In this document: piece by piece, positions 37,640 through 50,435 of the stretch
How the letters are laid out: each line of letters begins with the position of its first letter
Numbering within the stretch: the first letter of the stretch is position 1
Assembly: GCA_037039925.1 (NCBI GenBank)
Contig: JAXRKP010000106.1
Span: 385,001 to 449,000, forward strand
Reading direction: 5' to 3'
DNA length: 64,000 bases
From: Doris montereyensis
Taxonomy: Eukaryota > Mollusca > Gastropoda > Nudibranchia > Dorididae
The notes under the pieces: generated by a model
Told to the model about the DNA's origin: nothing
Databases searched by the model: none
The model's input: the letters and a program-made list of their open reading frames with translations, nothing else
Translations under genes and position numbers: made by a program

Positions 37640-39390
37640 TTGCTTTCTTTCTTTATTTTTCAGTTCCCATTCTACCTTTCGGTGTATGGGTTCAGTTTCC
37701 CGAGATGATCTTTCTCCAGTATGCCCTGTCCTGGCATTTTCTGTTTCCTCCCAAAAAAGTTAAATTTCTATGCTTCAATGTCTCTTTTATATCTTCTTCA
37801 CTTTCTCCGAGGTCTACCTTTTGGTCTTTTACCTTGGGCTTTAACACTGTATACTGATTTAGCTATTCTATTGTCATTCATTCTGTTTACATGCCCAAAC
37901 CATCTCAATTGTTTTGTTTTTATCTTAGTTTTTATGCAATCTGCTTTGTTGTGTTTCTGATTTTGTCTCATTTAGTTTTCCCTATTACTCTTCTTAGATA
38001 TTTCATTTCAGCTGCCTGTACTGTACTGTATTCTCCACTGTCTAAAGTCCAAATTTCGCTGCCATAGAGGAGAGTAGGACAATAAACTGTATTGTATACT
38101 GCCATTTTGGTTTTTGTTGACAGTTCTTGCTTATCTACAAATGTCTTTCCTCGATGGTTATATATTGCACTTGCCTTTTGGATTCTCTTGCTGATTTCTT
38201 CTCTTAGCTTTCCCTCTGAGTTAATTATTACTCCTTTTTCTTCTTTAGCTGCCTCTTCGTTTGGTCCATAAGATATTAATAATTTAATTTCTCGTCCTTT
38301 TGGTTTAATATTTACCTCTAATAGCTGTGGGCTTCTAAATTTCCAACTTTCTAGTAGTTTTTCATGCCTTTTATGCACTATGAGGCCTACTCCTGCTTTA
38401 GCTCTATCTTTGACATCTACTCCTGAGAAGATTAAAATATGATTCGGTCCTACATTTTCTATTCCTTGTCCTTTTTTCTTTGTTTCTGTAATGGCCAAAA
38501 TATCTGCTTTGAATTTTTCCATTTCTTCACTAATTCTAACTCTTTTCCATTTTATGCCCTAACATTCCATGTTCCAAAAATCAACCCGTATTTGTTTCCA
38601 AGTTCATCTTCGAAAGATCAAGCCGGTTATATTACTTTTATTTCTCTGAATCTGTTTGTTTTGGATAAACAGGGGATTAGCCCACTGTACCCTAGGTAAA
38701 TGGTGGGGTTGCCACCTTGAGGCCTCCTACCAGGCCTTGTTATTTTCTGTCAGGGTTAACTCTCTTAGCCTTTAGTCATTCAAGACCAGGCTGCAAGGCA
38801 GCAGGTTGTTATTTTCTGTCAGGATTAACTCCCTTAGCCTTTGGTCATTCAAGACCGACCTGCAAGGCAGCAGGTTGTTTTCTGTCAGGGTTAATTCCCT
38901 CGGCCTTTGGTCGGTTAAGACCCTAGACTCGTGGATGGGATCATCTACTCCCCGTACAGGTGCTTACCTGTCCACTGCCCGGATAGTCTTGCTAAGGCGC
39001 TCTTTTGTTTAGGTGGAGATGGCAGGGAGGGAACAGAGAAAAAAGAGAGAGATAGAGGAGGGGAACGTGAGCTGACAAGTATGGGAGGGGAGCTAAATTA
39101 TATCACTATAAGAGATTCCACTTAACAGCACGGTCCGTCTAAAAGTCCCTACACATGTAAGGGTCAACCGATAGTTTGGAATGAACCTCCTAACTGACGG
39201 GCAGCAATCCAGGTTTGGATGGAAACCTGTTTTGATCCAACGGCTTGATGGGCCAACCAAAGATCTGAGCGTGTTTGATTTTCTGGCAACGGGTCAACCA
39301 GTCTGCCGCAGACTCCCAAGGCACTATTGGGAGCGGCGGCTTTCCTTTGAAGTATCGTGAGGCGGGAAGTGAAAATCGGGCTCCTAAAAC
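37640..39390 (-). mobile_element. RTE-like LINE copy 4, internally deleted
   Basis: Minus-strand element with both ends present. The 5' region (39390-38940) is followed by 69-bp monomers (38930-38737), the N-terminal endonuclease part (DILAITETKKKGQGIENVG, KAGVGLIVHKRHEKLLES), and then directly the RT C-terminal part ([31 protein letters not shown]). The RT core, including the FADD box, is missing. The two parts are in one open frame of 184 codons (38522-37968). The join lies near 38240-38160. Confidence 0.87.
38737..38930 (-). repeat. Tandem 69-bp monomers in LINE 5' region (copy 4)
   Basis: Units start at 38737, 38806 and 38875 (69 bp each, the last incomplete), homologous to the array at 6075-6280 and in the same position relative to the element. 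Confidence 0.85.
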
Positions 39391-41320
39391 AATTAAATAT
39401 CAGTCAAATCAAAACCAAAATTGCATTTTTGAAATCAGCATGCCGAGATTAGCAAAGTCTACGCGTACAATCCCCCTATTAATGCTTTTTTAGGGAAAAC
39501 CGTGAAGCAAATTAAAAAAAAAAAATTGAGTAGAGAAAAGCATTACCATTGCACTTATCTAGGATCAAATAGCTTTTTTTTTCTTTTCTTTTTTTTGCTC
39601 TTGTACTACACACACATATATATATATTTCGACTGTGGTCAATGTGTTAAGTAGATGCAGATCAGTAATTAACAGTAGACACAATAAAAATGACTTCGTG
39701 GTTAAAAGAAAAGATTCTGGAATTCATTTAAATTTACCGTTCTCATGAGAACTTGTGGAAAATTAAATCCAAACATTATAGTAATCAATTCGTGAAGGAA
39801 AGGTCTACAGGAATATAGTAGGTTTTGTTAAAACGTTTGATTCGGAAGCAGACAAAGAATACATTGTGAAAAAAATCAACAACCTGCGTGGATCATTTCG
39901 AAAGAAACTTAAAAAAGATTGAGAGTTCCAAATTGTCTGGTGCTGGGTCTGATGCAGTGTATCAGCCCACGCTATGGTACTCCTCAATCTTTTATTAAGA
40001 AAAAAAAAAAAAAAGTTACGAGGACAACTTGTTCCTCATTGGAAATTGATTTAAGTCCAAGTCAAGATCGGATAAGGCTGCCATTCCCACAACATATTGA
40101 TGTGGCGCAAATGTTCCCTTTTTAGAAGTCAGTCCTTCATCCATATTGCTCTCTTTTTCCTTTTCTTTGTCTTTGCTGCCAACAACACATAAATTGCAAG
40201 TTACTTATCAACATCACTACCTGAGGAAGGCAGTTTTACTACAATTTGGGACAAAACTCGTTTATTGCACTACTGGATGGAGCAGTTCTTTTCTTGACAA
40301 TGACATTGATACCATAACAAAGGCTCAGTATTGATTCTTTCATTTTATATGATTCTTTTAGAAATTATACCGGCCTTACCTTCAACACATTGGATGTACC
40401 ATGAAAGCCGGTATATTATTGTTTAATAGGTTTATTATATGCGAATAACACATTAAAAGAACGGAAAAATAGTTAAAAATGTGATTTTCTCAAAATGTTA
40501 CTTTTTGACAGTGATATGCGATCTACTTTTTTATTTATTGTCCGATTGCCCTCAAGTTTGGTATTTAACATCTATAACGCAAAAAAAAAAATTCACTCAG
40601 TAGAGATTTTTGATATCTCTTCAAATTTTTGCAAAACAAATTTTTTTGTGATTAAATTTGCCAAAAAATTGGAAAGGTTGCATTATGCATTTTCAAAAAA
40701 TTCATAAAATCAAAACAATTTAATTTATCCAAAAAAGCTACTGGATGCGTTTAGATATTGAACTGAATAATGTGCAAAGTTATAGCCAAATTTGTTCATA
40801 ACTGAAAAAGCTTATTTGAAATGAAGTTGTTATTTTTGCAATGAAAATCCAAGATGGCAGCGTTCTCATGGCAACCATATGATATAATTAAAAAATAAAA
40901 TCTTTTTCAACTAATTTAGACATGCCGAGTACAATGGTAGTGGTTAAAATAGTCTATATCAAATACTTAAAAAAAACAGCTGAGTGAAATAACTTCCCCC
41001 AGAGTACAAGTGGTGATATACACCAGAGTTTATGAACCAGTGCCGGCAAGATTACAAACTAACATTCCCTTTTTGTTACAATGACTCCTACTCCTATGGA
41101 AGTTTTGAAGTTAAAAAAGCACACACCCACAAAGGGATTTAATTTCTATTTTGTCTCCACATGATGAGTGTAGGTAAAAAAGTGTCAAAAGTAACCATGT
41201 ACCAATTGAACTGTTGACTGAAAAGCTTTTATTCCAGTCCAACTGCCTTTTAGTTGAGGAATCCCATGTCACTTGATTTTTCAAGAGACAAACAAGAATA
41301 GTGTGTAACCAGTTCAAATC
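39391..41320. other. No gene seen; several A/T homopolymer runs
   Basis: Unique-looking AT-rich DNA. A short inverted pair ataccggc/gccggtat lies at about 40367-40412. The block aatccaagatggcagcgtt near 40846 resembles one near 14450 (aatccaagatggcggtcgtt), which hints at a shared old repeat. Confidence 0.4.
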
Positions 41321-41324
41321 TGGG

Positions 41325-41520
41325 ATAGCATGTAGTTGGAAGAAATCGGGGGACAGCATGTAATTGGATGAAATGTGGGGACAGCATGTAATTGGATGAA
41401 ATCTGGTGACAATATGTAATTGGGTGAAATCTGGGCACTGTATGTAATTGGATGAGGTCTGTGCACTGCATGTCATTGGATGAACTCTAGGCACCACATG
41501 TATACGTAATTGGATGAAAT
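41325..41520. repeat. Minisatellite, unit about 30 bp
   Basis: Tandem variants of gcatgtaattggatgaaatc tggggaca. Confidence 0.85.
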
Positions 41521-41589
41521 CTTCACACAGAATTTAATAGAATGAAATATAGGCATAGACAATATGTATTCTACAATGCCAATGTGGTT

Positions 41590-42300
41590 CTGCACCTGTA
41601 AAGACCATTTTCCACAGTGTCAATGTTTTTCTCCTGTAAATGGGATGAACATTTCCTACACAGTATCAATTTGTTTCTCTTGTATCTGGAAAGACCATTT
41701 GCCACACAGTGTCAATGTGTTTCTCCTGTAACTGGAAAGACCATTTTCTACAGTGTCTATACGTTTCTCTTCTACCTGGAAAAACACTTTTCCACGCAGT
41801 GTTAATGTGTTGCTCCTGTATCTGGAATGACCATTTCTCACACACTGTCAATGTGTCTCTTCTGTATCTAGAAAGACCATTTTCCACACACTGTTCTTCT
41901 TCTTCTTCTTCTTCTTCTTCGATCTCTGCCAGCGGGTCAGATCAGGGTGCGGATTGTCTCCATGAATTGCATAGTCTTTCGTAGACTCTCCAAAGGGCTG
42001 TAGAGCTTTTCTTCCACAGGTACTTCTCCACACACTGTCAATGTGTTTCTTCTGTATCCGGACAGATCATTTGCCAAACTTGTCATTGTGATTTTCCTGT
42101 ACCTGGAAAGACTATTTTCCACAGTGTCAATACATGTATGTTTCTCATGTGGCCGGAAAAACAGTTTTCCACACAGTAGCAATGTGTTTCTCCTGTACCC
42201 GGGATGACCATTTTCCAAACAATGGCAATATGATTTTCCTGTACCTGGAAAGACTATTTTCCACTCGGTATCAATGTGATTTCCCTTGGCTTTAAATGGC
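41590..42300. repeat. Minisatellite, unit about 45 bp, interrupted
   Basis: Tandem variants of gtgtcaatgtgtttctcctg, taactggaaagaccattttc. A foreign insert lies at about 41893-42015. Confidence 0.88.
41893..42015 (-). mobile_element. LINE 3'-end fragment with (GAA)n tail inside a minisatellite
   Basis: The reverse complement ends in about nine GAA trinucleotides after cgctggcagagatc, and its body (ggagagtctacgaaagacta) is unlike the surrounding 45-bp units. It resembles the 3' terminal part of LINEs with GAA tails. The family is uncertain. Confidence 0.5.
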
Positions 42301-44695
42301 CATATTATCTATTGGGTACTAATTTGCTTTATCTTGGTGTAAAATACTTTTATTGGCATTAACCTGGTGTCATTGTGCTTTTTCTTAAAATGAATTAAGC
42401 ACTGTGTTATATGTATGTGATCATCCGTGGCCTGAATTGATCATCATTGATATTGTGCTATTGTAATTTTTCTTTTACTTTCAAATTAGGTTAATTAATA
42501 TTGTTTCTGTTTTATTCAGTCTGAATTTTTACTGTCTAACAAAAATAAAAAGGGTTTCTTCTTATAAATTGTAATTCCATGGGAGAAATTTAAGGTAATG
42601 TTCAAAAGAGTTTGTCTCTTCGTAATCATAGACTTATCTTCAAGTCTTTCCTGTTGCATTTGATATCAATTGTTGGGCATTCCCCTTTTCTCAGTTATAA
42701 TTAAACTAAAGCATTGCTCTTTTCTAATGATTGAAGATAAAGTTGACACATCACACAAAGAGACAAGATTAAATGAGGAGGAAACAACATATAACTGAAA
42801 ATTATGGAAAGACAAGGAAATTTGTTTATAGAAACTGAAACATCTTTTTACTGTTATTTCAATTTGTGTAGGAAAATAGGCATGTTGGATTATGTTTTGT
42901 CGAATATAATTGTTTTTACAGTAAAAATAAAGTTACAAAATTTCATAATATATACCTCTAGATCTATCACCAATGTCTCTTTAATTGATACATAGAAAAT
43001 GAATTTATAACATGAAGTGTATTCTCATTTATTCTCAGAAAAAGATTGATGTAACGGTACAACAAATGCTCACAACTTTTGTCTGAAAATAAACAACTGA
43101 AGACATAATACAATCCGATATTTCAGACTTTTTCAAAGGTCCTTAAAATATAATGTATGTGTAACTAATTTCTTGTATAACTATAGCGAAAAGTGTTTTT
43201 TACAAAATGGAAAAAAGCTGTTTTCATAAAGCGATATTAATTCACATCGAAAGTTAAATTATATTAAATTGGTTTAAAGCAATACTATAAATTGCTGCAG
43301 GGAGAAAATTCTATTCGATGGTTAACAAAACGTAAACTTCTTCTCAATTTCTTTGTGACATCAATGAAACTGATCTTGACTATTTATTTTGAAATACTTT
43401 TATTGTTGTGTGTATTTTGTAAAGCTCATAGAGCTTTGGATTGTAAAATTATTTTTGGATGTCGCTTTGAGTGAAAAAGGTCAGTGTGACTTTAAAAGGG
43501 TGAAACAAAAGGAAATATTGCGACTGAAATCACAGGTTTATGTCTCACATTGCCTTGTATAAGTCTGAAGAAAAAAAGAGAGTAGAAAAACTAAACAGAA
43601 ATTACTTCAAAAAAAGCGTTCTGTAAGTTTTTTTAGCATTTAACATTTGGCTTTCTACACTAAGAGATATGAAGGTTACAAATAAAAATAAAAAAACCAA
43701 GAAGCGAAAAAGGTAAAAAAAAAGAAAACGGAATTAATAATTTTTCTTATCTTTTACGAGTACATCCTTTATCATAAATTTTATAGTATGACAACATTTT
43801 ATGTCTGAGTTGGACAGAATTGTTATATTTATAAAAGGAATGAAGAGAACTGGCCCCTTGATGTTTGACAAAGAGACAAACTATAATAATAACATATATA
43901 CAATGTGGAAATGAAAACAAGAGGGCAGCAGCAAAACATATGTAGCCAATACGCTACATGGCCCACAATGTCAGATGTTATGGAAAGGTGGCAAAGGCAA
44001 TAAAGCTATCGCCAATGCCTGGCAAAGGCCAAAGTTCACTGACACATCATGGAATTGGAATATAACTAGAACATTGTCATGAAATCTCATCTTTTCATAC
44101 AAAACTTCAATATTCATCCATTTCCATAGTCTACAAATAAATGCAAAAAATTATGAAAAGACAACCATTTCACATCACACTTTGATGTGAATGTTATGAC
44201 AAGAAATGTTCTCCACATTGAAAATGACAACAAAAATCACAAAAAGTAAAAAGGTGAAATAACATTTGAATCCTTTCATTGAAGCAATTATACTATTTTC
44301 AACTTCATCGCAAAGCGTATAATCATTTCATCTTCATCATAAATTTATAATTTTAGCATTTTCGTGTTTATAAACCACATTCATTTTGCAGCATCTTCAT
44401 GTGTATTGAAAATGAAGCATCTTCTTCTTCACATGTTCTACTATAAATTAATTGTAATGCCAGTCTAAAGAAGCATTTAGAGCAAGAGCAAACCATTCAC
44501 TGTCACTTTCAATTTGTGGGATTCAAATTCATTCTCAATGACAACAAGATAAATACAAGATACATGTGGTTAGGTTATGAATGTATCAATGTGATTGTGA
44601 AAGCTACGACAGACAAGTCAGCCAACACCACAGTCACAGGTAAAGATCGTTTAAGACAAGGCTAGACGTTGACATCAGTTTCAATATTTTGTTTC
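42301..44695. other. No gene seen
   Basis: AT-rich intergenic DNA without a recognisable ORF, RNA gene or repeat array. Confidence 0.5.
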
Positions 44696-44697
44696 AT

Positions 44698-44835
44698 TGA
44701 GATATACCCCGTCCACCATATGCTGTGATCTTAGGGTTAATTTAGAGGGAACTGAAAGATGACAGATGAAAAGGAAAGTGAAAGAAAAGAAGTAGGACCT
44801 ACCAGCAGTGCCTGCCAGCCGCCTGTTATCGGCAT
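44698..44835 (-). repeat. Short interspersed repeat X, copy 11 (minus strand)
   Basis: Reverse complement: cactgctggtaggtcctact, aaccctaagatcacagcata, tggtggacggggtatat, then caatgaaacaaa. The only minus-strand copy seen. Confidence 0.85.
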
Positions 44836-45846
44836 CGGCACACACTTTCCCCACACCTTTCTCATTGCAATAATTGTGGACTAATTTAATTTGCTTATCA
44901 TTCTGAATTCACTTGTATTTGTAATGCAATCACATCAAAGCCCTGATAACCATATTTTCCAAACTAAGAAGATCTGTGAAGCTGAGTGACGACAGTTTTA
45001 TGACAAGCTGTGACATGATCAGGATCTGTGCTAAGCTAATGTCACAAATCTAGACAAATTTATACATCCTTTCTTCACACTTCTTCTTTCTCTTGAAAGA
45101 CAACACCTGTCATTGCTACACAGCTTTCTTTTCCAGCCTTCTTGCGTAAAGCACACCAAAAAATCAAATAAAATCTCAGTAAATCCCCCAATCAGAATAA
45201 AACGGGTGAAAAAAAAACAACCCCCTCCCCTCAAAAGACGAAATTAAACTAGATATCAATTTTTTTTTTTAAATTAAGCAAACAACCAAAAAACCCCCAA
45301 AGCAAACCAAAACTCACTCCCCTCAAAAAGGCATCAAATGCAAAAACGTGTTGATGAGATCAATGGCCTTAAGGCTCATACTGATTGACATGATGAGAAA
45401 CTCATTTAGCACCTGACTGACTGCGAGGAATTTTGTGAGGTTACAAGAGAAAAGAGAAATGAGCACATCGATATTGTCCATTGAACAATGAAACAATTCA
45501 TGGGCATGTATATACATTTACCAAAATATTTCCCATGATACGTTTCTTTTATAGACAGATTCAATATTATAAATTATATCTGACTTAACACAATCACATT
45601 GAACATTTGATTATAAAATTAAATAGTAAACTAATCATTCAAAAAAAGCAAAGACAATCACTCAATGTCTGACACACACACACAATCTAAAGGCCCAAAA
45701 GAAGACATCTTTTCTATAACATCACTTCTTTGCCTAGTGACTTGTGGCAATCACACAATTTTATGTGACAAGAACCATAGACAACTTCACTTTATGTAAT
45801 GGATTCCTTGCGTCCTCCAGCAAGGGCTCAAAGATAGTTCTTTAAT
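44836..45846. other. No gene seen
   Basis: AT-rich intergenic DNA. Short minus-strand ORFs are without known domains. Confidence 0.5.
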
Positions 45847-46217
45847 ATCTATGACAATTCTTTCTTTTTCTTTATCAGTTCCCATTCTACCTTCCGGTGT
45901 ATGGGTTCAGATACCCGAAATGATCTTTCTCCAGGCTACCTTGTCCTGACATTTTCTGTTTCCTTCTACGAAGGTTAAATTTCTTTGCTTAAGTGCCTCT
46001 TTTATATCTTCGTCCCACTTTCTTCGAGGTCTACCCTTTGGTTTATTTACCTTGAGTTTTAGCATTATACACTGATCTAGCTATTCTCTTTTCATTCATT
46101 CTGTTTATGGGCCAAAACCATCTAAGTTGATTTATATCTATCTCTATCTAAGTTGATTTATTTCCATCTTACTTTTAATGCCATCTGCTTTGGTTTGATC
46201 TCTTAATCTATGACAAT
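45847..46217 (-). mobile_element. RTE-like LINE 3' fragment (copy 5) with 12-bp target duplication
   Basis: The 5'-truncated LINE (45859-46205) is bordered by ATCTATGACAAT at 45847-45858 and 46206-46217, a clean target-site duplication. The 3' end carries a GAAA-type tail. The sequence aagttgatttatttccatct is partly duplicated near its 5' end. Confidence 0.92.
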
Positions 46218-47575
46218 GAATATTTAAATTCTCCATAGAAATATTCAGTATGTAAATCACAGTGAAATGAAATCTGCTGCAAATCAAAAAACCGCAAGGT
46301 GTTTCCTATAATTTTCAGTTAATCATAGTGAATTTATCCTGTGTGAAACATATGTTGTGTGGAACATATGCCATATGGGACATAATAAATGCCCTAAAAA
46401 TAGTTTTTAAGTAAAATTCACAAGAAAGAAATTTGCACATGCAATTATCACATCCTGTCAGAAAGAAATTACATGGTAAGTGGGATAAACCAAATGACGC
46501 AGAAAAGGAAAACATCATACTCACAGTCCCCTTCATCCCCATCGCAAGATTGGAGACATCAAGTTATAAGATGAACATTTCAATCTCATCCATCTTTTTT
46601 TGGTTTTAAATCTTCAAAATCACATGGATCCTTTACAATGTTTATTTTGTAAAGACAAAATCTTACAATGTTGTCACAGTACCCAAGACAACTTTTTTGG
46701 CAGCTGTAGCAACTATTATTAACGAAAGGTAGATAGACCCTACATCAACATCATATTTCTCCTTTCTTGTTCCTTGTAATCTTTAGCTAATACTCTTTTA
46801 AGTTCCTATCAACAGCACACCAAATGAAAAATCCACACTTCCTTCTCCTCCACCCTTCCTGCCCCAATCTTTCACACATATCATAATTATTATTGGCAGG
46901 AGTATGCAACAGACATCAAATTTTCTACAGAGATACAAATGTGCAACATTCCTGGAGCTATTTCATGAACGTAATTAATAACAAAATAAATGAAGGCATC
47001 TTGCACATGTACTACAAGCACTAAATGACACAGAAACTCAGACGTCTTATTTAACCCGTTTACTTAAACAAAGGATTAAAACAAAGGGCCATGGATTCAA
47101 AACCCTGACATAAAGTTTGACGTTTCAATCCTCGTCAGATTCAACTTTTGCGGGAAGTTTCCAAGGAGATTCTGGGAAAAGTTCTGTGCCTGAAAGTGTA
47201 AGAAACAGTTGGAAAAAGGTAAACATCTATGGAAATGTTTTATGAACACTTGTAAATGCTTAATCTGAAATTCATGGGAATAGACATTTCTGGTCATATT
47301 AAGCAGTTTTTGGACTATCAGATTATCGAAGAGACACTACTATATGATGCGGTTTTTATTTTCAATTATCTTCCTTGTTGTAATGACATGAACATGCATC
47401 CTTTGTGCCTATTTCTTATGTATTTTCTCTGATTTATTTTTGTGAGGTTTCTTTGTTTTTCCTACCAGTAAGTTTTTGGTTTCGGTTATGCTGGTTTTTT
47501 CTGAGAAAAAAAAAAAAAGAAAGGGCTGCCTGGGAACAGTCAGATATTGTTTCCAACTAGAGGTACATCTTTTTA
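46218..47575. other. No gene seen
   Basis: Intergenic AT-rich DNA. ORFs are short and without recognisable domains. Confidence 0.5.
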
Positions 47576-47579
47576 CATG

Positions 47580-47765
47580 GAATCCACAAGGCAATAGTTC
47601 TAGAGGGCGACAAAGAAAGACCTGAAGGAATAAGATCGAGACGAAGGTGGCGAGACCGAGCAAAACCTGGGGAGAGTTGCAGACATTGGTGCAGAATTGA
47701 ATAACTGGTGGCTCTTTGTTGATGGTCTGTGCTCTACAGGGAGCTGATTGGCAAAGAAGAAGAGG
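47580..47765 (+). mobile_element. LINE 3'-end fragment, other family
   Basis: Plus-strand sequence encodes RRWRDRAKPG and, further on, WWLFVDGLCST, as at the C terminus of several LINE RT proteins. It ends in a gattggcaaagaagaagagg tail. Confidence 0.6.
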
Positions 47766-48028
47766 TAAATTTTGGATTTAACTGGAGCGAAATTTTGAAT
47801 TACGGGGAAATTGATTTAGAAAAAATTGAAACTTGGTAAATCTTCAGTAAGTTTTAGATAAAGCGTTTTCAGACTATGTGTTTTCAAGTTAACATGAATG
47901 ATATTACAATATGATATTTCATACCAATTCAATTTCTTTGGGAGTCTTATTCCGATGTAGTAATTCACAAAATCGATTTCTCTTTACTCAGGACAATCAA
48001 TGCAAACACTAATGATTACGACAAAGTA

Positions 48029-48313
48029 AAGTTCCTTCAAAGCCCTTAAGGCCTATAGAGCCGGAGCTTATCCTGGTTCCTATAGCATGAAGCGGAACAG
48101 GTGACAACAATCACCTCCTGGACAGGACAATCGTCTGATGCATGTTTTTACTCCCAAGCTAGTGCTTGTACCCATTTGCACCTGGGTAGAGAGGGGAAAA
48201 TGCGTGTTAAGAGTTTTTCCCAAGCAACACAACGTTGGACCTGGCTTTGCTAGGGTTCGAACTCGGGACCTCATGATCCCGTCCGGAAGCCTAACTGCTC
48301 GGCCACCGACTCC
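48029..48313 (-). mobile_element. tRNA-derived SINE, family A, best copy
   Basis: Reverse complement begins with a Leu/Ser-tRNA-like head: box A TGGCCGAGCAG, box B GAGTTCGAACCC. Then follow the body (gcacctgggtagagagggg reversed) and a 3' end at 48029. Four other copies occur in the window. Confidence 0.88.
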
Positions 48314-48967
48314 ACTCTCTGCCTGTAAACCTTTCTTTAATTGCTTCAATCGCTATGACTGTGATATATAGTGAAGATGGTTTGCATTTGAGACTTTCTG
48401 TGATGTGTCATTGACATATTGTTCTTTGAAATCTTGTATTTGATCCTTTTATACCTTCTATCATTAAAGCAAAGCTGTCCTAAGTCTAAAAGGAGCCTTC
48501 CAATGCATAGATTTTAGTTAAAGTATCGTCTTTTGAACTTTCAAAGACAAACAATGCATGCATACATACAGTCATCTTTACTTTAATCTCCTTTTCTGTT
48601 ATTTCTCCTGATATCACACTGTGTGATGCCTATATAGGTCTGTAGATATCATTTGCTTATACCTGCTTATACCTGAAACGTCATGTGTCTGTTCTGTCTT
48701 CTTTGGTAGAGTTGTCACTTATTGTCATTTATCACTATAGGCATCTTTAATGGCACACTACAACTTTCAACGAGACAAGATTATTTTCTTTCCATTTTTT
48801 CATAATCATAAATTGGTTCTTATTTTTTAATTTCAAGTCTCATAATAAACAACTTGGGAAAAAAACAACCCATGAGATTTTCCACTAAAATCGATTTAAG
48901 ACTTAAAATTTGTCTCTAATATTTTCAGTTACTTTGTCCTCAATGCTAACGGATTGCATTGATTTCT

Positions 48968-49125
48968 AAGGAGCATAGTTAGCTTGGTTGGTAGTGGGAT
49001 GGTAAGGCGATAGGTGTCGACACGGAGGTCGTGGGTTCGATTCTATTAATGTCCAAAGATTTGTTTCTGTCTATTCCTTTGTCTCATCTTTCTTCCTATG
49101 AGGCTTTAATATTATTTCATGTCCT
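48968..49125 (+). mobile_element. tRNA-derived SINE, family B, best copy
   Basis: Head tagcttggttggtagtggg (box A-like), box B GGGTTCGATTC at about 49034, then tttgtttctgtctattcctt, tgaggctttaatattatttc. A minus-strand copy lies at 35758-35885. Confidence 0.82.
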
Positions 49126-49374
49126 CGTGCATTGACATTTGAAGTATCTTTTCACGTAGATACAAAATTCCGAACTGAAAATGAAAAGACTAGATGAAGC
49201 AGACCTATCACAATGACACCTATAGAGTCTCTAAAAACAGTAACAGTCACAGGCTGAAAGTGGTATTTCTTATGGTACTTTGCTTTTCATGATGCCATTA
49301 ATATACAGTTACAATCATATCAAGTATCCCCCGACATCATCAAACAACAAAATACCGTAGAAATCATAACACTT

Positions 49375-50435
49375 TTAAGTCTTTAGTTGCTACCCATTTT
49401 GGCACTGATATAAATCCCAGTTGCTAAGCCTTTTGAGGAAAATCAGTTAAAAACGGATGGTTTTTAAAAAAAAATCTTAAAAATAAAACCGCTTGACGCA
49501 TCTTCATGAAATTTAAATATATGTTAGCGGATAGTCTTACCAACAATTTGGCATGAAATTTTTTCAAATTATGTCATGTGACCTTGGTGGCCATCTTGGA
49601 AAACTAATTAACATGCAAATTTTGTGTGTTTTTCTACATTTTGACCCATATTCCCACCCAAATTGAAAATAAAAATTGTTTCAATGCTGGAAATTATTGA
49701 TGTGTATGTAAATAAACTACAAAAACATATGTGGTGTTTGCTCTTCATATATTGATGTTTTTCACTTTGTGTTGGTCAGTAAACATATTGAAAAATATAC
49801 CAAAACATGAACAAACAACGAAATGACAAGTAGGCCTATAATTCACTTACACACAGGATTCATCTTTTCCTCTTCACTCAACTCAATATTCTTTAGGCCT
49901 GTCATTTCAGTGAAATTCATAAGCCATTCAAATGGATTTCCAGTTTCCTCACCAACTAAAACATTCCAAAGCCATTCATTGCCACCACTATCACCAATAC
50001 CACGCCCCCTTCTGCCACGCCTCATTTCATCATCGTCATCATCAGAACCACGAGAACTAGATCTAGATCTAGACTCTGGCTCACCAGTATCAGTATTAGG
50101 ATCAAATTCGTCGTTGTCGGAGTAAAATCGTCACATGAATCAGAATCATGTCTGTATACCTCATCTTCATCATCTAAATCCATTGTCACAATGTAAAAAA
50201 ACGGTAATTACTATGAAAAGTTGACAAAAACCCAATCTTAGAGGCTAAAACTTTTTATAACCTCGATTAGCATCTTATCGAGGACAGAAGGTCACAGTAG
50301 TTCAATTACAAGCTCGTACTTTTTATTTTGCATTTTTATCGCATCATATCTGTGTGTCGCTTTCCGGCCTATCTCGCAATGCAGCGGCCATTACCGATCA
50401 ACGCCTTTCGGTGTATGTAGCAATTAAAGAGTTAA
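49375..50435. mobile_element. Short piggyBac-derived element with TTAA ends
   Basis: Element 49379-50431 (1053 bp) between TTAA at 49375-49378 and 50432-50435. The inverted ends are GTCTTTAGTTGCTAC (left) and, read inward from the right, CTCTTTAATTGCTAC. It is too short for a transposase and keeps only its 5' coding part on the minus strand, so it is a deletion derivative that would need help to move. Confidence 0.82.
49843..50183 (-). pseudogene. N-terminal remnant of a piggyBac-type transposase
   Basis: From ATG 50183-50181 an acidic start (MDLDDEDEVYRHDSDSCDD) passes through a one-base frame break at a TTTT run near 50125 into DEFDPNTDTGEPESRSRSSS, a Gly/Arg stretch, then NEWLWNVLVGEETG, NPFEWLMNFTEMTGLKNI and a stop. 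An acidic head followed by an F-T-x-x-x-G-L block is how piggyBac transposases begin. The catalytic core is absent. Confidence 0.72.

Noticed and set aside
48240..48313. tRNA gene (Leu/Ser-like) on the minus strand
   Set aside because: It is the head of a SINE repeated at four other places, and it is followed by a SINE body.
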